Positions 13,301-25,300 of a stretch of DNA of 64,000 bases are shown in pieces (within the stretch, counting starts at the first letter, position 1; each line of letters opens with the position of its first letter). Source of the DNA: Holothuria scabra (lineage: Eukaryota; Echinodermata; Holothuroidea; Aspidochirotida; Holothuriidae); assembly GCA_037179385.1 (NCBI GenBank), contig CM074187.1, positions 49,696,879 through 49,760,878 of the forward strand. The letters are read 5' to 3'. The position numbers were made by a program, and so were the translations under genes. The notes below the pieces were generated by a model that worked only from the letters and a program-made list of their open reading frames with translations, made no database searches and had not been told where the DNA came from.

Positions 13301-16300
13301 TCAAGAATGGAGCCATACATGACAGACCAATGATGAAAATGGTCTGAAGGCCGCGAGGTTGGTCGTTAAGTGTTGTCCTTCAGTGGACGTAATAGCTTCT
13401 TCGGGAAGCAGTATCAAGTTTGGTTTCGCCGAACGGCCCTTTGCCAGAGGGTCGGGAGGACTTTAGAAAAAGGTTACGTCCCTTGGCTGTTCGCCAGAGA
13501 AGGGAAGAACTTTCAGCAAAAACAAACTTCTTGCAGCCGAGGCGTAGGAAGTGGCTTGTATACGGTGGCGCAAGACCACGCAGTAAAAAGTTCCTTTAGT
13601 GAAATTTTTACAAAGTTTTCAGGAAACGGAATATCGGTAAACATCGGCAAGTGAACTTAGCTGAATAATGCCGATCCGATATTTTACCGATGGTGGCGAA
13701 TATCGGCCCGATCCGATTATCGGTTGAGCCCTAAGTTTATGTCACATGTTAAGAGGAAAGTCATGCAGTACTTTATTTGTTCATTAAAAAGTCATGGATA
13801 AGTCATGAAAGTCAGTTCTGCAGAAATTTTAGGAACCCTGTAAAAGAATAAGGATTCAGTGGGCCATGGGAAGTAAGATGTGTATGGGGAAGGGGTACTC
13901 AGTTCTGATGACAGTTCTTGCCTTACAATTTTATTGTGCCTTTCACCCCAGCCTTGTTTGGGAGTGGTTTTTGATAATGTTTGCAGGTGCTTGTATGAGT
14001 CCATGTACCCACCTTTAAGATAAATCCATCCCAAAAGGTATCCTTGAACTTGTACATGCAGAAGGCAGTTCTTTATCTATATAAGTCACTTTGCTTGGTC
14101 AGACATGAATAGTTTGGCTTAAGCCCAAATCTGCCAAATCTTAGTATCAAAAGACATACAAAATTACCCATTGAATGTAGTGTAAGCAAAACCTAATGCA
14201 GACTGTTGAAATTGACATTTAAATCATTGCCTCGTGTACATTTCAATTTTTTATAATGTTTATTTCTTTTTCCTTTCCAGGCTATAGCACGGCACATCAT
14301 TGCTGTGCTGCTTGGTCAGATAATGTTTGCCAGAATGAAAACTTCCAGCTACTGAATGTTGATAAAGCCATTTACTCAGGAATATCACAGGTATGTACTT
14401 CTCATCATAACTTGTTCAGGCCCCTTTTATGTCAGCTATCCTTTGCAAACGGCTGATATCAGGGTTTTTCAAGTATTTGAGGTCAAGAACCCCTTTTTTG
14501 AGGTTCCACATGGACACATTTGTTGTGGCCAGAGTTGCTTCACAAAATTTGCTTTTTCATCAAAATTTTTTGGTTCCTTGGATTGTTCCTCTGGTCATTG
14601 AAGATCTAATTTGTGGCATGAGAGCCACTTCTTTAGAACTTAGGATCTAAATAATATCAAGATGGTCAGCAACCTTAAATGGATGACAATAGCAGTTTTC
14701 TTAGCATTACAGAATGTATTGTTCACAGTTAATGTGGGAATGATCAGAGACATTACCTTTGTCATGTAATACATTCATTCTTGTTCATCACGTGTGTTTG
14801 GGCCACACATGATTTGCATTAGTAAATATCATCTTACCACATCTCTCACATGGTAATATTTTTTGATCTTTCCACCAACAGCGCTGCAGTTACTGTGGTA
14901 GGTTTGGTGCCACCATCAGCTGCGCTGAGCCAGGCTGTTCAAGGATTTATCATTACCCATGTGCAGCTAGTAGTGGGTCCTTTCAGGTATGTTTCAGAGA
15001 AACCTTTAAAATCATCAGTTACTTGAAAGAGAGACACTGACTTGTCACCTCAAACTGCAAGCAAAAATTTCAATTGGCAATAAATTGCTGATTGATATCA
15101 AAGGTGCACAGTTGCTCACTTCACACAGCATTGCATAAAGACCTCTGATTATGCGGTAAGACATTGGAGGCTTACCAGGATATATCCTCAAGCAGTTAAC
15201 TAGGTCTTTGTGGCACAAGGAGAAGAAAAAGGCAGTTTTGCAAGGGGGTAGAATTGACTTAGGAGAATAGGAACCCTCTGGGATTAGAAGAATTGACATA
15301 CAAGTCCATCGTTTGGAGCTCTTTCAAGTTTACATGCACAGAGTAAGGTCAAGAAAATTAAGTTTATTCAGTGACTAAGGTATCACAGAATTGGTAAAAG
15401 CTTAAATGAAGAAAAACTCAGAGAATATATTATTAGCTTATGAGAAAAATGTCAAAACAATATTCACATATTATATGCCAGGGAAAACAGATTGTTGTAT
15501 GGAACTAACTGTAATTAATTGTGTAATCATGGTCTATCATTACTTCCACCAAGAGAATCATGTATCAAAAACATTTAAGATGAATTCAATCAAATATTTT
15601 GAAAAAAAAAAAATCTCATTAAATATATTTTGTGGGATTTGAAGAAGCTGCTTTTGATAGCCTCCAGATTGAATCAAACATTTCAGAGTAAAGAACAGTG
15701 TGGTTACATTTTAACAAAGAATTTTCATCTCATTTAGAGTATGACACATGCCATTCAGCGTACAATTGTGTTTTCATTTTTCAGGGAATTAAGTCTTTGG
15801 TTCTTCTGTGTCCTGAACATCTGGATCTGACAGAAGATAGAGGTTAGTAAACTTCTGGATGAACTGAGTGAATTGTTTTTTCTGGATGCTGGTTTTAAGT
15901 GAGGCAGGGGAGTTCCTGTAAAATCTATTGCTTACATTTCATTGTGTATTTCACTTACTTAACCCCTCTGTGCATGGTTTAGCTGCAAAATCCTTATTTA
16001 CCATTGCTAGATACATAGGGTTTCACCACAAGACTACTATTGTGCACTATTGTGTACTATTGTGTCCTGAGATAGCCCCTTTTAAACACACAGTGTGTAA
16101 TCGTGCTTTGGACATGGAGTAAGATTGAAGAGGAGATATTTTGACATATGTGCACCCTCTGATGTTATAGTGACCAAATATGGCATTTTTTATAGGAAGA
16201 CTTTGTATTCAGGGAATCAGTACATAGGTACTGGGTGTGCGTATTATAATATGCAGCTCAGTATGGTGGGTCCATCCTTCAGTAGCAAAAGAATGGTATT

Positions 16301-19300
16301 GCATATCGAGTGTTAAAACTGTGGCGGGGAAGTGGCAGCCAGGTTTGTATGGTCCCCAGGGGCCTGAGAAGGAGCTTTGGAATGAACAGATTGTGAATGA
16401 TTTATGTACAGCGCCTTGATCACTATGGATATGTGCGCTAGATAAATCCACGGTATTATTATTATTATTGCATACACATTCAAGAAACTGTCAACTTACA
16501 TCAAATGATATCCACAAAACTGTTCATTAGGCTTGGAAACTTATATAGTGCTGTCCTCTGGGGACAAAAGACATTTTTGAGCATTTGTGGCAAAACATTG
16601 CAATCACTGTTACATAAACATTTGTTTCTCTTTCCATGGCAGTGGAAGAAGAAGAATTGGAATGTGTAATATGTGAGGAGCCAGGAGATCTGTCCGAGTC
16701 CCTTTTTTGTACTAGCTGTGGTCAACATTATCATGCCACATGTTTGGACCCTCCAGTTGCCACTACACCAATTGTCCGAGCTGGCTGGCAGTGTCCGAAT
16801 TGTAAGATCTGTCAAACATGCAGGTAATTATTCGCTCATTTATACTTGGTAAAAATCTTCAACTTCCATTTGACTGTAATTGTCAGGGGATTGTGCATTA
16901 TCCTGTTGCAGTACATGGTCATTTGTTGTGTGACCTTTACTACAACTCTTCTTTTGTAAATTTGATTTTGCTTACAAGTAAAAAGATGTTAGCTGCACAA
17001 ATTAATTTCTTTCCTGCCTGAATTCAAGGCTGAACTATTTTTTTGTATGAATGATTGAGAAGTAATTAAACATAACCTGGGAGAAATTTTCTCTTTTCTG
17101 ATTGGAAAGTAATTGTAACTTAAAGCAAATGTTTTGCTTGGTATAAAGGAACTTTCTGTGATATCTGATATATCAAATTTCAAGGAAAATGCTTTACAGA
17201 TGCATAGCTAAAGCTTGAGGTAGTATTTCTAACAAACTTCATCTTAGAGATGTATTAGTTGCACTCTCATTGTCTTGATTTTAAACAAGAAGTTGGTTGT
17301 ATTTTTTGTAGGCAACCTGGTGATGATAACAAGATGCTTGTCTGTGACATCTGTGACAAGGGCTACCACACATTCTGCCTCACCCCTGCAATGACTACAA
17401 TCCCAAAGAATGGTTGGAAGTGTACAGTAAGTTGGTGCTCAAAAATTCAATAAGTTAGTTAACATTGCATATTTTTCGGAGACAAAGTTAAGTTAAAAAG
17501 AGAGGCACTTGTAAACAGCTATTTTGCAACAGTTAACAGTTCTGCAGATTTTTCTTCCTGAGATAACAAGAAAACTTGATGACAGGATTTGGAGAGATTT
17601 GTGGTGTTCCCTTTCAAGAATTTGCTGTAACAGGCCTTTCAAACTGCTTTTAATTGTTGAAATTACCAGAGATTTACTTAATTGTTGTATTTCTACTGAA
17701 GTTTTCATGTGTGTATGGGGGAAGGGGGATGGGAGAAGGGGGTGGAATAGAGAGAGAGTGCATGTGTATGGTAGGGAGTAATTTATTTACCATTACATAG
17801 CAATTTGCTATACAAAGTGAACAAATTGCTACACAAATACATTGTGTAGCAGAACTTGTATTCATAACACAGAGAGGTTTTTAAAGATGTTGGGATAGAT
17901 TAGCCCAGAAACCTTGAAGTTGCTAGGCAATTTTTGAACATTAAGGTATTCCTAGGTGTGTGGTGAGCTGTCATGTCCCCAACCTCCATAGCTGACTGCT
18001 GTTGTGCAATTAAATACACTCTCTTTGCCTTATGGTTGTTTATGCTCACAAATGTGCTTTACTTAGTTCAGAGTAAGAGTGGATATTAACCTATGTTATA
18101 ATCCTTTGGTACATGAATTTGTTTCTGTTTCAAAACCTTACAACCAGAAAATGGAATCGTTGCACTATTTTAGTCCCATAGTCCCATACAAACTGTCCTT
18201 AAAAGGACAGTTGGTATGAATGCAACAAGTCACTAGACAGTTGACACCAAGTATACTGTACAATCTTTGTAACAAAAGTTGCACCCAATGTTTGGATGTT
18301 CATGTATTTTGAATGTATCTATTTTGATTTGATAATTTAAATTGCCTTACTTTTCTGTCACATTATCTTGAGCAGTAATTATTCCGACATAAATTTTCTC
18401 TCCTCTCTTTTTTAAGAATTGTCGACGATGCTCTGACTGTGGTACAGATGCTCCTAGTCAACCCAGTGCCAAGTGGCATCATAATTACACTGTGTGTGAC
18501 AACTGTTATCAGCAGCGGAACAAAGGGTCTACTTTTTGTCCTGTGTGCCGAAAAGCTTACCGACATCAGCTTTCCAAAATGAAAATATTGTGTGACTCCT
18601 GTCAGAGGTAAGGGTTGTTTAAGAATTTGAAAGTTTGTCCCTATGCTAACATGGAAGTGCGAGGACAATCAATGTCATGAACCAAAACGTATTGCCTCTG
18701 GTCCTGAGTACAAGTACTAGACTATATGGTGTGAGTACAGTTTCTTGAGTACAAGTGTATTCTCTGGTTATGAGTATTGAGTATTGACTGATGGAGTGAG
18801 TTTAATGCCATGAGTGCAAGTATATTCTCTGGTTCTGAATACTTAGTACCTGACTAATGGAGTGAGTACAATGTCCTGAGAACAAGTGTATTCTCTGGTT
18901 CTGAGTACTCAGTACTGACTGATGTAGTGAGTTCATTGTCATGAATACAAGTGTATTCTCTGGTTCTGAGTACTCAGTACTGACTGATGGAGTAAGTTCA
19001 TTGTCATGAATACAAGTGTATTCTCTAGTTCTGAGTACTCAGTACTGACTGATGGAGTAAGTTCATTGTCATGAATACAAGTGTATTCTCTGGTTCTGAG
19101 TATTGGTACCTGTAATGGAGTGAGTAAACTGTACTGGGTACAAGTGTATTCTCTGGTTCTGAGTACTCAGTACTGACTGATGGAGTGAGTTCATTGTCAT
19201 GAATACAAGTGTATTCACTGATTCCGAGTTCTTAATACCTGACCAACGAAGTGAGTTCATTGTCATGGGAAGAAGTAAATTCTCTGGTTCTGGTTACTGA

Positions 19301-22300
19301 CTTATGGAGTAAGCTCAATGTCATGAGTACACATGGAAGGACTCAGTCTATGAGAACAAGTAAACATGCTTAAGTGAAGTGCAATATCTTGGGTTGAGTG
19401 GGTAGTCTCAGGTTCTGAGTACAAGTATCATACCTATAGTGTGAATACAATGTCATGATTACATGTCTTTTAGTACAAAACCAAGATTTTTGATGCTATG
19501 TGTACAAGTTGAATCTGCTTTGACTGTAGTCTTGTGAAGATGTGCAATTATTTCATTAGCTGTGGTGCCAAGACTTGCAAGATTCGTATGTAGCTATGAG
19601 TGCAGTTCCAATATTGTCTTTTTGAATCACATGGAAACGTGCCAAACCATTCATACAAGTGTATAGTCACTACACTTGTCACCTCTCGTGTGCTACCTCT
19701 GCTTTCATAGAGTTAAATGAGATTAAATTACACTTCATCACGAATGTGTTATACAGTTTAAACTAAATAGAAAGGCAAAGTTAAAATATTGTTTAAAATA
19801 CGGTCCAGTTCCAAATACAGTTCACATATTGTGATAGTCCTTCCCTTTAGTCACCTCTTATGACAGGCAGGAAATTTTGTAATCGTATTCTACAACCCCT
19901 AGCCCACAGAGGGGTGCTTTCATTGAACAAGTGTCCAATGTGTACCTAAGATGTGCAAGTTGTAGTCGATTATGAGAGTGTGAGATACAATTGGTGTACA
20001 AGTTATACTTGCGAGGGATTCCAAGATTGCAATCTGGATTCCTGCTGTGTGTCCAGGAGTACTATTCTTAACCATGCTTCTCATTTCTACCCGTAGGTAC
20101 GTTCATGATGAGTGCATAGAGGAAGATTTGCTAGGTCAGCTTCAACAGATGAAAGCTGCTGGTCAGAATGCAACCTACCATTGTCCAGATTGTAGAGGGC
20201 AGTTTAGTGGCAGCTTACAAGTAGAAACACAAACAGCAGATACAGATGGTGAGTGCTAATTAAACCTTTACCTCTTGGGTCAAGGCCAGTCAATCTGAAA
20301 AATGAGTATGGTGTCAGTACCTATTATAATGTCATGTGTGTAAACAGACATTGAGATACAAGTATGCTTGTATAGTTGAATCCAGGCAGATTGTGATGGT
20401 CTGATTTTAGTGGGCCATTACTGGGGTCCATCACCTTTAATCTTTAAATTTCCTTCCTTACCTGTTCCATGGATGGTTGTACACTGAAGTGTATCTTGAT
20501 TTTCTCAACCTCACTGAATATAAGGATTTGAAATTCACGTAGACAATAAATGAAGACGATTAAAGGCTGATGGACCCCACTCATGGCAGCCTGCAGTCAC
20601 TAAAAACAAGCACTAATCAGATATGTCTATAACCTATGCTACAGGTTTCTATGTTTTAAAATCCATCCTGTGTTTCCCTTTAGAAAAGTTTCTCTAAATA
20701 TTTTCAAACATGTTTGGAAATTGGAGAGAAGCCTGAAGTTGATGTCAATAACATCTTACATGGATTTTTCACATCCAATTTACATTGTTCATGTACTTAG
20801 CAAGCACCTTCAGCTGTTTTGGCATCATTGTTAGGACCACTTTTGTTTAGTAGTTGACAGGGTAATACAAAGGAAGCTATATTGTTCTATAAACATCAGG
20901 TTGATTTACTACAGTTCAAATAATGTTGATGATTTATGGAAGAGAGTTCTTGTGACAATTTTGATTTCATTTAATGTTAGTTACCAATTTCTGTTTTGAC
21001 AAGATATTAGTAATTTTAGATTACAAATCTTGCATGCATCTGAAGGATGTAATCTACATTGCCCTTCCATGCCTAACCTGTACATATGAAATGCTCACAA
21101 CCTCATAGTTACACCCTCCTGCAAATGAAAGGGACAATCAGAGTGACAGAGAATATTAGATTTATGTTCCAGCACCTCATTTTCCCCTTTTCAACTGATT
21201 GTCTACTAGAATATAGAGACAATATTTGTTGGGTAACAAAATTCCACACAGATGCAAGACTAAACAGCCTCCCCTACACTGTAACCAATCACGATGTTAG
21301 ACCACGATCACCTATCATTTGTTGCTTATGTCCATGTACAAATGTGATGCAGAATTTAATTTGTGGAAAAATTGTAAAAATAATCTCTGATTGCTCCTAT
21401 ATAAAAGTGTACAAGCAGGGAGTGTTAGTATTGAGTAGTAATATTGTCATGGTTCTGCTTTCTTTGATTGTCATCAGGGAGTGCAGGCACTAAAAGCCCA
21501 GGATACTCTCGGTCACCACGTTCACTAACACCAGTTCAAGACGACTCGATGCAATCAAGCCACGACTTTCCCCTTAGTGCTTCCAGTCTTTATGAAGACA
21601 GCATCAGTAGTGCTGATACAGACACCAACAGCCTTGAAGAAAAACAGGAAAAGAAAGAGGTTAGATTTTAATTTAGACATAAATAAGTTGATGGCCCTTT
21701 TTGATGGGATAAAGATGGTACACTTCTTCATCATCTCTGAAAAATAGTTTACACCTTACTATATTTTAACTTGGTAAAAAGTGCATTCCAATAGAACTTC
21801 ATGTAAATCCTTGATGTCAGTTTCAAAATATAGTCATCTGCAGATGTCAAAACTGAACTTGAAGCAAACAGACGAAGTGTCATGTTTGTGGTTTTCTGTG
21901 GCCCTGAAAGTTGAAAAGGACAGAAGGAAGGTATAAAATGAAACCACAAAATGACACATAATATGGCATTTTGATGTAAAAACCCCAAACATGAGTTGAT
22001 CAAGAACAGAATCATAAATATGAATGTTGCAGTTCAAGTAAAATGTGTCCTTACACTGTTTTCATCTGAATGCTGCATGAAGTAAACACAAAACAAAAAC
22101 AAAACTGTAAGCTTTTAAGAAAAAAAAACATTGATTAAAGCATGGATAGACCACCCAAAGATAGTTCACTATCAAAAAATTGTAAAGACACAGATTTTGA
22201 GCTTCCAAAATATGAAATACTTTAGACTAATTGTTAACCATATTGTGATGATCTTTTGTTTTGCTTTCAATGTTACATCCAATTTCAGTTTGCAAAATAT

Positions 22301-25300
22301 TTTTCAGTATTTATGGCATCATGATCACTTGTCTCTAAACATGGCCGATGTTTTCTATTTTCCAGGAACCCCTGCCAACTTCCTCTTCATTTCCAACCTT
22401 CACCACAAGGAGACATTCAGGTGGTGGTAAACCTCTAGATAAGATGAGTCTACTTGCCAGGTATGCAGGCACCAAGAAATTTAGCAAAAGGGTGAGTTGA
22501 CTCTAAAAAGCAAGAGCAGTTGCCACAGACTTATTTTGAAGCAACAGCTAAACCTTACAATTTCCTTGCAGTTGTTCTAGAATGGCATGTAGTCAATAAA
22601 TTTATGATTTTACACTGAAGGACACCACTAATGGCCAGTTTAATTAGTCGTTCATAGTTTTCTATAAAACTCATACTTTTTACTAATCTGTTTGGATTAA
22701 ACCATCTCCTGATCTGTTTGGATTATCCCGTCATCTAACTTTTGTGTTTCTTCTTTTTACAGAGAGACAGAGAGAGGAGTAGAGACAGAGACAGGTCTTA
22801 TCTTGGTTTAGCAAAGAGGAAACCTAGGAATTCAAGTAATAGGAGGGGACCTAAACCCAAAATAAAGAATTTAATTCCACCAGAAGGGTCATCTCAGGTA
22901 AAGACAGGTCTTATCTTGGTTTAGCAAAGAGGAAACCTAGGAATACAAGTAATAGGAGGGGACCTAAACCCAAAATAAAGAATTTAATTCCACCAGAAGG
23001 GTCATCTCAGGTAAAAACAGTTCTTCAACTTAATACAGGTCATTGTGAAGGGCATGGTTGTAAAAGGTATTGGAGGGGGCGTTATAAGGGGTACCACAAT
23101 GTTTTTAAGATTAGAGGGATATTTTAGGAAGAAAATATTGGTTGTAATGAAGTACTGGTATGTTTTGACAGTCAGTACATTTAACTTGGTGAGTAGTGTG
23201 TAGTGGTGTAATTGTAATGGTGATGTATGGGATGATTGGCTTTAAGTTTTTTGGTCTGGAGGGGTGAGGGTTTCAAGGAGGGAGTGGCAGTTATGAGATA
23301 GCAGTAGTTACATTATTAAAATCTACATATATTTAGTCTGTGTGTGTTTATCAGGCAAGTGTATGGTTATAAGAGGGAGGGGCATCTGCTATGATGAAGA
23401 GGAGATAGTTGTAGACCAATGGAGGGGGGGGGGGTAAGGTATGTTGGTTACATTGGTATGCTTGTCATGCTGGTACCATCAATAACAATCCCATAAACAC
23501 TCCACACAGTATTTTGTAATGGGATTATTTCAAAGAAGGTCAGCTTAAATCAGTGGTTAGAAACTGGGCCATAGATATCCATCTACCCTAACCTAACACA
23601 AAGAAGGCCAAATGGTATAATGGGAGGGACAAAATGGACTCTCCTTTTAGGTTGATAGTAGAACAGCTGTCTGGGAGTACATTGCTTTTTCACTATTCAG
23701 TTAAATAAGTCAAATGTATGTGTTGCAACTGTGTAACAAAAGGTTTAGTGAATGAAGGTGAACAAAGCCAAGCAACATTAAGGAGTTTTGTGATCTTATA
23801 CAAAGATAGCTCCTTCTATTCAATAATATTGATAATTTTCTCATCTGCTACTTTCCTTTGAAATATATCCACATTTGATCTGACCTTTTGTGAACTTGGC
23901 ATTAAAAATTAACTCTTCTTCAACATATTTTGTCACTTAGTGTCATAAAATAATTTCCACTCATGACAGATCATTATGACTTTGATTTCTTCATCTATCT
24001 GTCGACAGGAAACCAGTGAAGGGGCCGTAGAGAAGATTCCAGAAAAGCTGAAAGATGATGAGGATGATTCTCCCATGCACACTACCATTGTACTCTTTCC
24101 ATCATCCGATACTTTCACATCTAATCAGGTGAGGAATGTTTCCAAAGAAAATTGAATTTTTCTCAAAAACATTTAAAAAATTTATTTTATGATGATGTTT
24201 ATTTATTTTGAGAACCAAGTTACTGTTTTATGTAAAATAGTTATACTTGGTTTCAACTGGAAGGCAGGATTTTTGTGACATTTTGTTAGTGTTTTGTCAC
24301 TTGTAGCTGTTGATAGTCTTTCAGTGAGGAAAAAATTGAGTCATCATACTGGAAACACTCCCAAGTTTGATTTATTAATTTACAAGTCTCAGTACTTACA
24401 TGCTATTTACCGATGCAACTTAACTCTGGTAAACCAATAGCACAGTGGAGAAAGGGTGCCCTCATAATGAGGATGGCCCTCTCTAGTTCTATTCCACTTA
24501 CCAACCAGGGGATGACCAACATTTGATGAAACGCTGTTTTTTGAAATTGATTTTAAGAGTCAGCAATCATATCAGAAGCATAACAGTCGAATAGATGAAG
24601 TGCTGCAGTTTTTTGCCAGAGTTGATGGAATTAACCAGTTATTATCATTTTGATTGATTTTCTTGTCGCAGGATATGTGTGTGGCCTGTGGCAGCTTTGG
24701 TCAAGGTGCAGAGGGCAGACTTATTACATGTTCACAGTGTGGTCAATGCTATCATCCATACTGTGTCAGCATTAAGGTAAGCACCCAATCAAATATTTTC
24801 TCCCCATGGGGTTTGCATCAAAACATTGAAAGTGTTTGAATTTCAATTGACCATCTTCTAGACATTGTAAATGTGTAAATATTGTTGTCATGTATAGAGC
24901 ATACAAAAGTGGTGCTATTTTATATGTAGAAAACATCCACCCTTATTGGAATAATTTTGATTTTATCCTTCCATGTGGTGACGGGGAGAGGGGGGGGGTG
25001 TTAAGACATGAGGAAACTAGGGTGGAGGGGAGAGAAAGCATGAAGGAGAGGCTCTCAGAATACTAAAAGATATCAAGAAGCTTCCCCTCCCCCCACAAGA
25101 GAAAAGTAAAACAAAGTTCATGTTGTAACGTTCAGCATGCATTCCTTCTGATTTCAGATCACTAAGGTTGTATTGTCCAAGGGATGGCGCTGTTTAGATT
25201 GCACCGTGTGTGAAGGTTGCGGTAAAAACACCGATGAAGCTAGACTACTCCTCTGTGATGACTGTGATATCAGCTATCATACCTATTGCTTAGATCCTCC

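Larger units (their letters stand above)
10688..13840. mobile_element. Older hAT-like non-autonomous element, split by a younger insertion
   Basis: Left end CAGGATTCCC at 10688 and right end AGGAACCCTG at 13831-13840 are imperfect inverted ends. The internal text (CATGGAAA, GGGAAATT, AGTCATGGA motifs) is shared with remnants near 48180-48470, 51090-51415 and 52735-52912. Without the 2.43-kb insertion the element would be about 715 bp. No coding capacity seen. Confidence 0.62.
16824..18416. other. Introns 8 and 9 (around exon 9)
   Basis: Mostly featureless. A near-perfect palindrome sits at 18186-18217 (arms around AACTGTCCTT / AAGGACAGTT with a 2-nt centre, extending to about 15 bp with one mismatch). 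Confidence 0.55.

Noticed and set aside
18690..19480. Regular repeats considered as a CRISPR array
   Set aside because: Units are contiguous with no unique spacers, in animal intronic DNA: a minisatellite.
22904..23010. Second exon-14 copy as an additional coding exon
   Set aside because: No polypyrimidine tract or good acceptor precedes it, and 113 bp shifts the frame. Kept as a duplication, not annotated as coding.
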